A DNA stretch of 64,000 nucleotides from contig JANCRA010000040.1 of assembly GCA_024362935.1 (NCBI GenBank), forward strand, positions 1,736,001 through 1,800,000, in the 5' to 3' direction. How positions within the stretch are numbered: the stretch's first letter is position 1; every line of letters starts with the position of its first letter. The notes under the pieces were generated by a model. The model made no database searches. It saw nothing but the letters and a program-made list of their open reading frames with translations, and was not told the origin of the DNA. The translations under genes and the position numbers were made by a program. This DNA is from Setophaga petechia (taxonomy: Eukaryota > Chordata > Aves > Passeriformes > Parulidae). Shown in pieces: positions 12,601-27,600 of the stretch.

Positions 12601-15600
12601 TGTTACCGTTGACCCCTCTGTGGTCGTGGTTGGCACCATGTTCCAGCAGAATAGCTGCACAGTCCCTGTGCTGGCGCTCTCTTGCCGGGAAACAAGACAC
12701 AAAGGAGGAATACCTTCCAACATCTGTTTCTCACTGACAGAACTCCCGCACCTTTCCAAAACTGGAAAGTATGAATGCCATCCAAGATTAGAGAACATAT
12801 GCCCCTTCTTGAACTTGACCATTTCTTCACGGTTTTCAGTGATTGCCAGAGTAAGCGGAGTGTATCCCCACTGAAAGGAGAAATCATGTCTCTTAGAACA
12901 ACAGAGAATTCGAGCAAGTTGACATGGGAAGAGCAGCTTTACCCAAAGTTCAAGCTTACCTTATTCTTAGCATCAATATCTGCACCGTACTCAAGCAACA
13001 GCTCCACTAGAGGTTTGCTAGAAACCCTGACAGCAAAGTGAAGGGCGGTGTTACCGTTTACACCTCTGTGGTCGTGGTTGGCACCATGTTCCAGCAGAAT
13101 AGCTGCACAGTCCCTGTGCTGGCGCTCTCTTGCCGGGAAACAAGACACAAAGGAGGAATACCTTCCAACATCTGTTTCTCACTGACAGAACTCCCGCACC
13201 TTTCCAAAACTGGAAAGTATGAATGCCATCCAAGATTAGAGAACATATGCCCCTTCTTGAACTTGACCATTTCTTCACGGTTTTCAGTGATTGCCAGAGT
13301 AAGCGGAGTGTATCCCCACTGAAAGGAGAAATCATGTCTCTTAGAACAACAGAGAATTCGAGCAAGTTGACATGGGAAGAGCAGCTTTACCCAAAGTTCA
13401 AGCTTACCTTATTCTTAGCATCAATATCTGCACCGTACTCAAGTAACAGCTCCACTAGAGGTTTGCTAGAAACCCTGACAGCAAAGTGAAGGGCGGTGTT
13501 ACCGTTTACACCTCTGTGGTCGTGGTTGGCACCATGTTCCAGCAGAATAGCTGCACAGTCCCTGTGCTGGCGCTCTCTTGCCGGGAAACAAGACACAAAG
13601 GAGGAATACCTTCCAACATCTGTTTCTCACTGACAGAACTCCCGCACCTTTCCAAAACTGGAAAGTATGAATGCCATCCAAGATTAGAGAACATATGCCC
13701 CTTCTTGAACTTGACCATTTCTTCACGGTTTTCAGTGATTGCCAGAGTAAGCGGAGTGTATCCCCACTGAAAGGAGAAATCATGTCTCTTAGAACAACAG
13801 AGAATTCGAGCAAGTTGACATGGGAAGAGCAGCTTTACCCAAAGTTCAAGCTTACCTTATTCTTAGCATCAATATCTGCACCGTACTCAAGTAACAGCTC
13901 CACTAGAGGTTTGCTAGAAACCCTGACAGCAAAGTGAAGGGCGGTGTTACCGTTTACACCTCTGTGGTCGTGGTTGGCACCATGTTCCAGCAGAATAGCT
14001 GCACAGTCCCTGTGCTGGCGCTCTCTTGCCGGGAAACAAGACACAAAGGAGGAATACCTTCCAACATCTGTTTCTCACTGACAGAACTCCCACACCTTTC
14101 CAAAACTGGAAAGTATGAATGCCATCCAAGATTAGAGAACATATGCCCCTTCTTGAACTTGACCATTTCTTCACGGTTTTCAGTGATTGCCAGAGTAAGC
14201 GGAGTGTATCCCCACTGAAAGGAGAAATCATGTCTCTTAGAACAACAGAGAATTCGAGCAAGTTGACATGGGAAGAGCAGCTTTACCCAAAGTTCAAGCT
14301 TACCTTATTCTTAGCATCAATATCTGCACCGTACTCAAGTAGCAGCTCCACTAGTGGTTTGCTGGAAACCCTGATGGCAAAGTGAAGGGCGGTGTTACCG
14401 TTGACCCCTCTGTGGTCGTGGTTGGCACCATGTTCCAGCAGAATAGCTGCACAGTCCCTGTGCTGGCGCTCTCTTGCCGGGAAACAAGACACAAAGGAGG
14501 AATACCTTCCAACATCTGTTTCTCACTGACAGAACTCCCGCACCTTTCCAAAACTGGAAAGTATGAATGCCATCCAAGATTAGAGAACATATGCCCCTTC
14601 TTGAACTTGACCATTTCTTCATGGTTTTCAGTGATTGCCAGAGTAAGCGGAGTGTATCCCCACTGAAAGGAGAAATCATGTCTCTTAGAACAACAGAGAA
14701 TTCGAGCAAGTTGACATGGGAAGAGCAGCTTTACCCAAAGTTCAAGCTTACCTTATTCTTAGCATCAATATCTGCACCGTACTCAAGTAGCAGCTCCACT
14801 AGTGGTTTGCTGGAAACCCTGATGGCAAAGTGAAGGGCGGTGTTACCGTTGACCCCTCTGTGGTCGTGGTTGGCACCATGTTCCAGCAGAATAGCTGCAC
14901 AGTCCCTGTGCTGGCGCTCTCTTGCCGGGAAACAAGACACAAAGGAGGAATACCTTCCAACATCTGTTTCTCACTGACAGAACTCCCGCACCTTTCCAAA
15001 ACTGGAAAGTATGAATGCCATCCAAGATTAGAGAACATATGCCCCTTCTTGAACTTGACCATTTCTTCACGGTTTTCAGTGATTGCCAGAGTAAGCGGAG
15101 TGTATCCCCACTGAAAGGAGAAATCATGTCTCTTAGAACAACAGAGAATTCGAGCAAGTTGACATGGGAAGAGCAGCTTTACCCAAAGTTCAAGCTTACC
15201 TTATTCTTAGCATCAATATCTGCACCGTACTCAAGTAGCAGCTCCACTAGTGGTTTGCTGGAAACCCTGATGGCAAAGTGAAGGGCGGTGTTACCGTTGA
15301 CCCCTCTGTGGTCGTGGTTGGCACCATGTTCCAGCAGAATAGCTGCACAGTCCCTGTGCTGGCGCTCTCTTGCCGGGAAACAAGACACAAAGGAGGAATA
15401 CCTTCCAACATCTGTTTCTCACTGACAGAACTCCCGCACCTTTCCAAAACTGGAAAGTATGAATGCCATCCAAGATTAGAGAACATATGCCCCTTCTTGA
15501 ACTTGACCATTTCTTCACGGTTTTCAGTGATTGCCAGAGTAAGCGGAGTGTATCCCCACTGAAAGGAGAAATCATGTCTCTTAGAACAACAGAGAATTCG

Positions 15601-18600
15601 AGCAAGTTGACATGGGAGAAGAGCAGCTTTACCCAAAGTTCAAGCTTACCTTATTCTTAGCATCAATATCTGCACCGTACTCAAGTAACAGCTCCACTAG
15701 AGGTTTGCTAGAAACCCTGACAGCAAAGTGAAGGGCGGTGTTACCGTTTACACCTCTGTGGTCGTGGTTGGCACCATGTTCCAGCAGAATAGCTGCACAG
15801 TCCCTGTGCTGGCGCTCTCTTGCCGGGAAACAAGACACAAAGGAGGAATACCTTCCAACATCTGTTTCTCACTGACAGAACTCCCGCACCTTTCCAAAAC
15901 TGGAAAGTATGAATGCCATCCAAGATTAGAGAACATATGCCCCTTCTTGAACTTGACCATTTCTTCACGGTTTTCAGTGATTGCCAGAGTAAGCGGAGTG
16001 TATCCCCACTGAAAGGAGAAATCATGTCTCTTAGAACAACAGAGAATTCGAGCAAGTTGACATGGGAAGAGCAGCTTTACCCAAAGTTCAAGCTTACCTT
16101 ATTCTTAGCATCAATATCTGCACCGTACTCAAGTAACAGCTCCACTAGAGGTTTGCTAGAAACCCTGACGGCAAAGTGAAGGGCGGTGTTACCGTTTACA
16201 CCTCTGTGGTCGTGGTTGGCACCATGTTCCAGCAGAATAGCTGCACAGTCCCTGTGCTGGCGCTCTCTTGCCGGGAAACAAGACACAAAGGAGGAATACC
16301 TTCCAACATCTGTTTCTCACTGACAGAACTCCCGCACCTTTCCAAAACTGGAAAGTATGAATGCCATCCAAGATTAGAGAACATATGCCCCTTCTTGAAC
16401 TTGACCATTTCTTCACGGTTTTCAGTGATTGCCAGAGTAAGCGGAGTGTATCCCCACTGAAAGGAGAAATCATGTCTCTTAGAACAACAGAGAATTCGAG
16501 CAAGTTGACATGGGAAGAGCAGCTTTACCCAAAGTTCAAGCTTACCTTATTCTTAGCATCAATATCTGCACCGTACTCAAGTAACAGCTCCACTAGAGGT
16601 TTGCTAGAAACCCTGACAGCAAAGTGAAGGGCGGTGTTACCGTTTACACCTCTGTGGTCGTGGTTGGCACCATGTTCCAGCAGAATAGCTGCACAGTCCC
16701 TGTGCTGGCGCTCTCTTGCCGGGAAACAAGACACAAAGGAGGAATACCTTCCAACATCTGTTTCTCACTGACAGAACTCCCGCACCTTTCCAAAACTGGA
16801 AAGTATGAATGCCATCCAAGATTAGAGAACATATGCCCCTTCTTGAACTTGACCATTTCTTCACGGTTTTCAGTGATTGCCAGAGTAAGCGGAGTGTATC
16901 CCCACTGAAAGGAGAAATCATGTCTCTTAGAACAACAGAGAATTCGAGCAAGTTGACATGGGAAGAGCAGCTTTACCCAAAGTTCAAGCTTACCTTATTC
17001 TTAGCATCAATATCTGCACCGTACTCAAGTAGCAGCTCCACTAGTGGTTTGCTGGAAACCCTGATGGCAAAGTGAAGGGCGGTGTTACCGTTGACCCCTC
17101 TGTGGTCGTGGTTGGCACCATGTTCCAGCAGAATAGCTGCACAGTCCCTGTGCTGGCGCTCTCTTGCCGGGAAACAAGACACAAAGGAGGAATACCTTCC
17201 AACATCTGTTTCTCACTGACAGAACTCCCGCACCTTTCCAAAACTGGAAAGTATGAATGCCATCCAAGATTAGAGAACATATGCCCCTTCTTGAACTTGA
17301 CCATTTCTTCACGGTTTTCAGTGATTGCCAGAGTAAGCGGAGTGTATCCCCACTGAAAGGAGAAATCATGTCTCTTAGAACAACAGAGAATTCGAGCAAG
17401 TTGACATGGGAAGAGCAGCTTTACCCAAAGTTCAAGCTTACCTTATTCTTAGCATCAATATCTGCACCGTACTCAAGTAACAGCTCCACTAGAGGTTTGC
17501 TAGAAACCCTGACAGCAAAGTGAAGGGCGGTGTTACCGTTTACACCTCTGTGGTCGTGGTTGGCACCATGTTCCAGCAGAATAGCTGCACAGTCCCTGTG
17601 CTGGCGCTCTCTTGCCGGGAAACAAGACACAAAGGAGGAATACCTTCCAACATCTGTTTCTCACTGACAGAACTCCCGCACCTTTCCAAAACTGGAAAGT
17701 ATGAATGCCATCCAAGATTAGAGAACATATGCCCCTTCTTGAACTTGACCATTTCTTCACGGTTTTCAGTGATTGCCAGAGTAAGCGGAGTGTATCCCCA
17801 CTGAAAGGAGAAATCATGTCTCTTAGAACAACAGAGAATTCGAGCAAGTTGACATGGGAAGAGCAGCTTTACCCAAAGTTCAAGCTTACCTTATTCTTAG
17901 CATCAATATCTGCACCGTACTCAAGTAGCAGCTCCACTAGTGGTTTGCTGGAAACCCTGATGGCAAAGTGAAGGGCGGTGTTACCGTTGACCCCTCTGTG
18001 GTCGTGGTTGGCACCATGTTCCAGCAGAATAGCTGCACAGTCCCTGTGCTGGCACTCTCTTGCCGGGAAACAAGACACAAAGGAGGAATACCTTCCAACA
18101 TCTGTTTCTCACTGACAGAACTCCCGCACCTTTCCAAAACTGGAAAGTATGAATGCCATCCAAGATTAGAGAACATATGCCCCTTCTTGAACTTGACCAT
18201 TTCTTCACGGTTTTCAGTGATTGCCAGAGTAAGCGGAGTGTATCCCCACTGAAAGGAGAAATCATGTCTCTTAGAACAACAGAGAATTCGAGCAAGTTGA
18301 CATGGGAAGAGCAGCTTTACCCAAAGTTCAAGCTTACCTTATTCTTAGCATCAATATCTGCACCGTACTCAAGTAACAGCTCCACTAGAGGTTTGCTAGA
18401 AACCCTGACAGCAAAGTGAAGGGCGGTGTTACCGTTTACACCTCTGTGGTCGTGGTTGGCACCATGTTCCAGCAGAATAGCTGCACAGTCCCTGTGCTGG
18501 CGCTCTCTTGCCGGGAAACAAGACACAAAGGAGGAATACCTTCCAACATCTGTTTCTCACTGACAGAACTCCCGCACCTTTCCAAAACTGGAAAGTATGA

Positions 18601-21600
18601 ATGCCATCCAAGATTAGAGAACATATGCCCCTTCTTGAACTTGACCATTTCTTCACGGTTTTCAGTGATTGCCAGAGTAAGCGGAGTGTATCCCCACTGA
18701 AAGGAGAAATCATGTCTCTTAGAACAACAGAGAATTCGAGCAAGTTGACATGGGAAGAGCAGCTTTACCCAAAGTTCAAGCTTACCTTATTCTTAGCATC
18801 AATATCTGCACCGTACTCAAGTAGCAGCTCCACTAGTGGTTTGCTGGAAACCCTGATGGCAAAGTGAAGGGCGGTGTTACCGTTGACCCCTCTGTGGTCG
18901 TGGTTGGCACCATGTTCCAGCAGAATAGCTGCACAGTCCCTGTGCTGGCGCTCTCTTGCCGGGAAACAAGACACAAAGGAGGAATACCTTCCAACATCTG
19001 TTTCTCACTGACAGAACTCCCGCACCTTTCCAAAACTGGAAAGTATGAATGCCATCCAAGATTAGAGAACATATGCCCCTTCTTGAACTTGACCATTTCT
19101 TCACGGTTTTCAGTGATTGCCAGAGTAAGCGGAGTGTATCCCCACTGAAAGGAGAAATCATGTCTCTTAGAACAACAGAGAATTCGAGCAAGTTGACATG
19201 GGAAGAGCAGCTTTACCCAAAGTTCAAGCTTACCTTATTCTTAGCATCAATATCTGCACCGTACTCAAGTAACAGCTCCACTAGAGGTTTGCTAGAAACC
19301 CTGACAGCAAAGTGAAGGGCGGTGTTACCGTTTACACCTCTGTGGTCGTGGTTGGCACCATGTTCCAGCAGAATAGCTGCACAGTCCCTGTGCTGGCGCT
19401 CTCTTGCCGGGAAACAAGACACAAAGGAGGAATACCTTCCAACATCTGTTTCTCACTGACAGAACTCCCGCACCTTTCCAAAACTGGAAAGTATGAATGC
19501 CATCCAAGATTAGAGAACATATGCCCCTTCTTGAACTTGACCATTTCTTCACGGTTTTCAGTGATTGCCAGAGTAAGCGGAGTGTATCCCCACTGAAAGG
19601 AGAAATCATGTCTCTTAGAACAACAGAGAATTCGAGCAAGTTGACATGGGAAGAGCAGCTTTACCCAAAGTTCAAGCTTACCTTATTCTTAGCATCAATA
19701 TCTGCACCGTACTCAAGTAGCAGCTCCACTAGTGGTTTGCTGGAAACCCTGATGGCAAAGTGAAGGGCGGTGTTACCGTTGACCCCTCTGTGGTCGTGGT
19801 TGGCACCATGTTCCAGCAGAATAGCTGCACAGTCCCTGTGCTGGCGCTCTCTTGCCGGGAAACAAGACACAAAGGAGGAATACCTTCCAACATCTGTTTC
19901 TCACTGACAGAACTCCCGCACCTTTCCAAAACTGGAAAGTATGAATGCCATCCAAGATTAGAGAACATATGCCCCTTCTTGAACTTGACCATTTCTTCAC
20001 GGTTTTCAGTGATTGCCAGAGTAAGCGGAGTGTATCCCCACTGAAAGGAGAAATCATGTCTCTTAGAACAACAGAGAATTCGAGCAAGTTGACATGGGAA
20101 GAGCAGCTTTACCCAAAGTTCAAGCTTACCTTATTCTTAGCATCAATATCTGCACCGTACTCAAGCAACAGCTCCACTAGAGGTTTGCTAGAAACCCTGA
20201 CGGCAAAGTGAAGGGCGGTGTTACCGTTTACACCTCTGTGGTCGTGGTTGGCACCATGTTCCAGCAGAATAGCTGCACAGTCCCTGTGCTGGCGCTCTCT
20301 TGCCGGGAAACAAGACACAAAGGAGGAATACCTTCCAACATCTGTTTCTCACTGACAGAACTCCCGCACCTTTCCAAAACTGGAAAGTATGAATGCCATC
20401 CAAGATTAGAGAACATATGCCCCTTCTTGAACTTGACCATTTCTTCACGGTTTTCAGTGATTGCCAGAGTAAGCGGAGTGTATCCCCACTGAAAGGAGAA
20501 ATCATGTCTCTTAGAACAACAGAGAATTCGAGCAAGTTGACATGGGAAGAGCAGCTTTACCCAAAGTTCAAGCTTACCTTATTCTTAGCATCAATATCTG
20601 CACCGTACTCAAGTAGCAGCTCCACTAGTGGTTTGCTGGAAACCCTGATGGCAAAGTGAAGGGCGGTGTTACCGTTGACCCCTCTGTGGTCGTGGTTGGC
20701 ACCATGTTCCAGCAGAATAGCTGCACAGTCCCTGTGCTGGCGCTCTCTTGCCGGGAAACAAGACACAAAGGAGGAATACCTTCCAACATCTGTTTCTCAC
20801 TGACAGAACTCCCGCACCTTTCCAAAACTGGAAAGTATGAATGCCATCCAAGATTAGAGAACATATGCCCCTTCTTGAACTTGACCATTTCTTCACGGTT
20901 TTCAGTGATTGCCAGAGTAAGCGGAGTGTATCCCCACTGAAAGGAGAAATCATGTCTCTTAGAACAACAGAGAATTCGAGCAAGTTGACATGGGAAGAGC
21001 AGCTTTACCCAAAGTTCAAGCTTACCTTATTCTTAGCATCAATATCTGCACCGTACTCAAGTAACAGCTCCACTAGAGGTTTGCTAGAAACCCTGACAGC
21101 AAAGTGAAGGGCGGTGTTACCGTTTACACCTCTGTGGTCGTGGTTGGCACCATGTTCCAGCAGAATAGCTGCACAGTCCCTGTGCTGGCGCTCTCTTGCC
21201 GGGAAACAAGACACAAAGGAGGAATACCTTCCAACATCTGTTTCTCACTGACAGAACTCCCGCACCTTTCCAAAACTGGAAAGTATGAATGCCATCCAAG
21301 ATTAGAGAACATATGCCCCTTCTTGAACTTGACCATTTCTTCACGGTTTTCAGTGATTGCCAGAGTAAGCGGAGTGTATCCCCACTGAAAGGAGAAATCA
21401 TGTCTCTTAGAACAACAGAGAATTCGAGCAAGTTGACATGGGAAGAGCAGCTTTACCCAAAGTTCAAGCTTACCTTATTCTTAGCATCAATATCTGCACC
21501 GTACTCAAGTAGCAGCTCCACTAGTGGTTTGCTGGAAACCCTGATGGCAAAGTGAAGGGCGGTGTTACCGTTGACCCCTCTGTGGTCGTGGTTGGCACCA

Positions 21601-24600
21601 TGTTCCAGCAGAATAGCTGCACAGTCCCTGTGCTGGCGCTCTCTTGCCGGGAAACAAGACACAAAGGAGGAATACCTTCCAACATCTGTTTCTCACTGAC
21701 AGAACTCCCGCACCTTTCCAAAACTGGAAAGTATGAATGCCATCCAAGATTAGAGAACATATGCCCCTTCTTGAACTTGACCATTTCTTCACGGTTTTCA
21801 GTGATTGCCAGAGTAAGCGGAGTGTATCCCCACTGAAAGGAGAAATCATGTCTCTTAGAACAACAGAGAATTCGAGCAAGTTGACATGGGAAGAGCAGCT
21901 TTACCCAAAGTTCAAGCTTACCTTATTCTTAGCATCAATATCTGCACCGTACTCAAGCAACAGCTCCACTAGAGGTTTGCTAGAAACCCTGACAGCAAAG
22001 TGAAGGGCGGTGTTACCGTTTACACCTCTGTGGTCGTGGTTGGCACCATGTTCCAGCAGAATAGCTGCACAGTCCCTGTGCTGGCGCTCTCTTGCCGGGA
22101 AACAAGACACAAAGGAGGAATACCTTCCAACATCTGTTTCTCACTGACAGAACTCCCGCACCTTTCCAAAACTGGAAAGTATGAATGCCATCCAAGATTA
22201 GAGAACATATGCCCCTTCTTGAACTTGACCATTTCTTCACGGTTTTCAGTGATTGCCAGAGTAAGCGGAGTGTATCCCCACTGAAAGGAGAAATCATGTC
22301 TCTTAGAACAACAGAGAATTCGAGCAAGTTGACATGGGAAGAGCAGCTTTACCCAAAGTTCAAGCTTACCTTATTCTTAGCATCAATATCTGCACCGTAC
22401 TCAAGTAACAGCTCCACTAGAGGTTTGCTAGAAACCCTGACAGCAAAGTGAAGGGCGGTGTTACCGTTTACACCTCTGTGGTCGTGGTTGGCACCATGTT
22501 CCAGCAGAATAGCTGCACAGTCCCTGTGCTGGCGCTCTCTTGCCGGGAAACAAGACACAAAGGAGGAATACCTTCCAACATCTGTTTCTCACTGACAGAA
22601 CTCCCGCACCTTTCCAAAACTGGAAAGTATGAATGCCATCCAAGATTAGAGAACATATGCCCCTTCTTGAACTTGACCATTTCTTCACGGTTTTCAGTGA
22701 TTGCCAGAGTAAGCGGAGTGTATCCCCACTGAAAGGAGAAATCATGTCTCTTAGAACAACAGAGAATTCGAGCAAGTTGACATGGGAAGAGCAGCTTTAC
22801 CCAAAGTTCAAGCTTACCTTATTCTTAGCATCAATATCTGCACCGTACTCAAGTAACAGCTCCACTAGAGGTTTGCTAGAAACCCTGACAGCAAAGTGAA
22901 GGGCGGTGTTACCGTTTACACCTCTGTGGTCGTGGTTGGCACCATGTTCCAGCAGAATAGCTGCACAGTCCCTGTGCTGGCGCTCTCTTGCCGGGAAACA
23001 AGACACAAAGGAGGAATACCTTCCAACATCTGTTTCTCACTGACAGAACTCCCGCACCTTTCCAAAACTGGAAAGTATGAATGCCATCCAAGATTAGAGA
23101 ACATATGCCCCTTCTTGAACTTGACCATTTCTTCACGGTTTTCAGTGATTGCCAGAGTAAGCGGAGTGTATCCCCACTGAAAGGAGAAATCATGTCTCTT
23201 AGAACAACAGAGAATTCGAGCAAGTTGACATGGGAAGAGCAGCTTTACCCAAAGTTCAAGCTTACCTTATTCTTAGCATCAATATCTGCACCGTACTCAA
23301 GTAGCAGCTCCACTAGTGGTTTGCTGGAAACCCTGATGGCAAAGTGAAGGGCGGTGTTACCGTTGACCCCTCTGTGGTCGTGGTTGGCACCATGTTCCAG
23401 CAGAATAGCTGCACAGTCCCTGTGCTGGCGCTCTCTTGCCGGGAAACAAGACACAAAGGAGGAATACCTTCCAACATCTGTTTCTCACTGACAGAACTCC
23501 CGCACCTTTCCAAAACTGGAAAGTATGAATGCCATCCAAGATTAGAGAACATATGCCCCTTCTTGAACTTGACCATTTCTTCACGGTTTTCAGTGATTGC
23601 CAGAGTAAGCGGAGTGTATCCCCACTGAAAGGAGAAATCATGTCTCTTAGAACAACAGAGAATTCGAGCAAGTTGACATGGGAAGAGCAGCTTTACCCAA
23701 AGTTCAAGCTTACCTTATTCTTAGCATCAATATCTGCACCGTACTCAAGTAGCAGCTCCACTAGTGGTTTGCTGGAAACCCTGACGGCAAAGTGAAGGGC
23801 GGTGTTACCGTTGACCCCTCTGTGGTCGTGGTTGGCACCATGTTCCAGCAGAATAGCTGCACAGTCCCTGTGCTGGCGCTCTCTTGCCGGGAAACAAGAC
23901 ACAAAGGAGGAATACCTTCCAACATCTGTTTCTCACTGACAGAACTCCCGCACCTTTCCAAAACTGGAAAGTATGAATGCCATCCAAGATTAGAGAACAT
24001 ATGCCCCTTCTTGAACTTGACCATTTCTTCACGGTTTTCAGTGATTGCCAGAGTAAGCGGAGTGTATCCCCACTGAAAGGAGAAATCATGTCTCTTAGAA
24101 CAACAGAGAATTCGAGCAAGTTGACATGGGAAGAGCAGCTTTACCCAAAGTTCAAGCTTACCTTATTCTTAGCATCAATATCTGCACCGTACTCAAGTAG
24201 CAGCTCCACTAGTGGTTTGCTGGAAACCCTGATGGCAAAGTGAAGGGCGGTGTTACCGTTGACCCCTCTGTGGTCGTGGTTGGCACCATGTTCCAGCAGA
24301 ATAGCTGCACAGTCCCTGTGCTGGCGCTCTCTTGCCGGGAAACAAGACACAAAGGAGGAATACCTTCCAACATCTGTTTCTCACTGACAGAACTCCCGCA
24401 CCTTTCCAAAACTGGAAAGTATGAATGCCATCCAAGATTAGAGAACATATGCCCCTTCTTGAACTTGACCATTTCTTCACGGTTTTCAGTGATTGCCAGA
24501 GTAAGCGGAGTGTATCCCCACTGAAAGGAGAAATCATGTCTCTTAGAACAACAGAGAATTCGAGCAAGTTGACATGGGAAGAGCAGCTTTACCCAAAGTT

Positions 24601-27600
24601 CAAGCTTACCTTATTCTTAGCATCAATATCTGCACCGTACTCAAGTAGCAGCTCCACTAGTGGTTTGCTGGAAACCCTGATGGCAAAGTGAAGGGCGGTG
24701 TTACCGTTGACCCCTCTGTGGTCGTGGTTGGCACCATGTTCCAGCAGAATAGCTGCACAGTCCCTGTGCTGGCGCTCTCTTGCCGGGAAACAAGACACAA
24801 AGGAGGAATACCTTCCAACATCTGTTTCTCACTGACAGAACTCCCGCACCTTTCCAAAACTGGAAAGTATGAATGCCATCCAAGATTAGAGAACATATGC
24901 CCCTTCTTGAACTTGACCATTTCTTCACGGTTTTCAGTGATTGCCAGAGTAAGCGGAGTGTATCCCCACTGAAAGGAGAAATCATGTCTCTTAGAACAAC
25001 AGAGAATTCGAGCAAGTTGACATGGGAGAAGAGCAGCTTTACCCAAAGTTCAAGCTTACCTTATTCTTAGCATCAATATCTGCACCGTACTCAAGTAACA
25101 GCTCCACTAGAGGTTTGCTAGAAACCCTGACAGCAAAGTGAAGGGCGGTGTTACCGTTTACACCTCTGTGGTCGTGGTTGGCACCATGTTCCAGCAGAAT
25201 AGCTGCACAGTCCCTGTGCTGGCGCTCTCTTGCCGGGAAACAAGACACAAAGGAGGAATACCTTCCAACATCTGTTTCTCACTGACAGAACTCCCGCACC
25301 TTTCCAAAACTGGAAAGTATGAATGCCATCCAAGATTAGAGAACATATGCCCCTTCTTGAACTTGACCATTTCTTCACGGTTTTCAGTGATTGCCAGAGT
25401 AAGCGGAGTGTATCCCCACTGAAAGGAGAAATCATGTCTCTTAGAACAACAGAGAATTCGAGCAAGTTGACATGGGAAGAGCAGCTTTACCCAAAGTTCA
25501 AGCTTACCTTATTCTTAGCATCAATATCTGCACCGTACTCAAGTAACAGCTCCACTAGAGGTTTGCTAGAAACCCTGACAGCAAAGTGAAGGGCGGTGTT
25601 ACCGTTTACACCTCTGTGGTCGTGGTTGGCACCATGTTCCAGCAGAATAGCTGCACAGTCCCTGTGCTGGCGCTCTCTTGCCGGGAAACAAGACACAAAG
25701 GAGGAATACCTTCCAACATCTGTTTCTCACTGACAGAACTCCCGCACCTTTCCAAAACTGGAAAGTATGAATGCCATCCAAGATTAGAGAACATATGCCC
25801 CTTCTTGAACTTGACCATTTCTTCACGGTTTTCAGTGATTGCCAGAGTAAGCGGAGTGTATCCCCACTGAAAGGAGAAATCATGTCTCTTAGAACAACAG
25901 AGAATTCGAGCAAGTTGACATGGGAAGAGCAGCTTTACCCAAAGTTCAAGCTTACCTTATTCTTAGCATCAATATCTGCACCGTACTCAAGTAACAGCTC
26001 CACTAGAGGTTTGCTAGAAACCCTGACAGCAAAGTGAAGGGCGGTGTTACCGTTTACACCTCTGTGGTCGTGGTTGGCACCATGTTCCAGCAGAATAGCT
26101 GCACAGTCCCTGTGCTGGCGCTCTCTTGCCGGGAAACAAGACACAAAGGAGGAATACCTTCCAACATCTGTTTCTCACTGACAGAACTCCCGCACCTTTC
26201 CAAAACTGGAAAGTATGAATGCCATCCAAGATTAGAGAACATATGCCCCTTCTTGAACTTGACCATTTCTTCACGGTTTTCAGTGATTGCCAGAGTAAGC
26301 GGAGTGTATCCCCACTGAAAGGAGAAATCATGTCTCTTAGAACAACAGAGAATTCGAGCAAGTTGACATGGGAAGAGCAGCTTTACCCAAAGTTCAAGCT
26401 TACCTTATTCTTAGCATCAATATCTGCACCGTACTCAAGTAGCAGCTCCACTAGTGGTTTGCTGGAAACCCTGATGGCAAAGTGAAGGGCGGTGTTACCG
26501 TTGACCCCTCTGTGGTCGTGGTTGGCACCATGTTCCAGCAGAATAGCTGCACAGTCCCTGTGCTGGCGCTCTCTTGCCGGGAAACAAGACACAAAGGAGG
26601 AATACCTTCCAACATCTGTTTCTCACTGACAGAACTCCCGCACCTTTCCAAAACTGGAAAGTATGAATGCCATCCAAGATTAGAGAACATATGCCCCTTC
26701 TTGAACTTGACCATTTCTTCACGGTTTTCAGTGATTGCCAGAGTAAGCGGAGTGTATCCCCACTGAAAGGAGAAATCATGTCTCTTAGAACAACAGAGAA
26801 TTCGAGCAAGTTGACATGGGAAGAGCAGCTTTACCCAAAGTTCAAGCTTACCTTATTCTTAGCATCAATATCTGCACCGTACTCAAGTAACAGCTCCACT
26901 AGAGGTTTGCTAGAAACCCTGACAGCAAAGTGAAGGGCGGTGTTACCGTTTACACCTCTGTGGTCGTGGTTGGCACCATGTTCCAGCAGAATAGCTGCAC
27001 AGTCCCTGTGCTGGCGCTCTCTTGCCGGGAAACAAGACACAAAGGAGGAATACCTTCCAACATCTGTTTCTCACTGACAGAACTCCCGCACCTTTCCAAA
27101 ACTGGAAAGTATGAATGCCATCCAAGATTAGAGAACATATGCCCCTTCTTGAACTTGACCATTTCTTCACGGTTTTCAGTGATTGCCAGAGTAAGCGGAG
27201 TGTATCCCCACTGAAAGGAGAAATCATGTCTCTTAGAACAACAGAGAATTCGAGCAAGTTGACATGGGAAGAGCAGCTTTACCCAAAGTTCAAGCTTACC
27301 TTATTCTTAGCATCAATATCTGCACCGTACTCAAGTAGCAGCTCCACTAGTGGTTTGCTGGAAACCCTGATGGCAAAGTGAAGGGCGGTGTTACCGTTGA
27401 CCCCTCTGTGGTCGTGGTTGGCACCATGTTCCAGCAGAATAGCTGCACAGTCCCTGTGCTGGCGCTCTCTTGCCGGGAAACAAGACACAAAGGAGGAATA
27501 CCTTCCAACATCTGTTTCTCACTGACAGAACTCCCGCACCTTTCCAAAACTGGAAAGTATGAATGCCATCCAAGATTAGAGAACATATGCCCCTTCTTGA

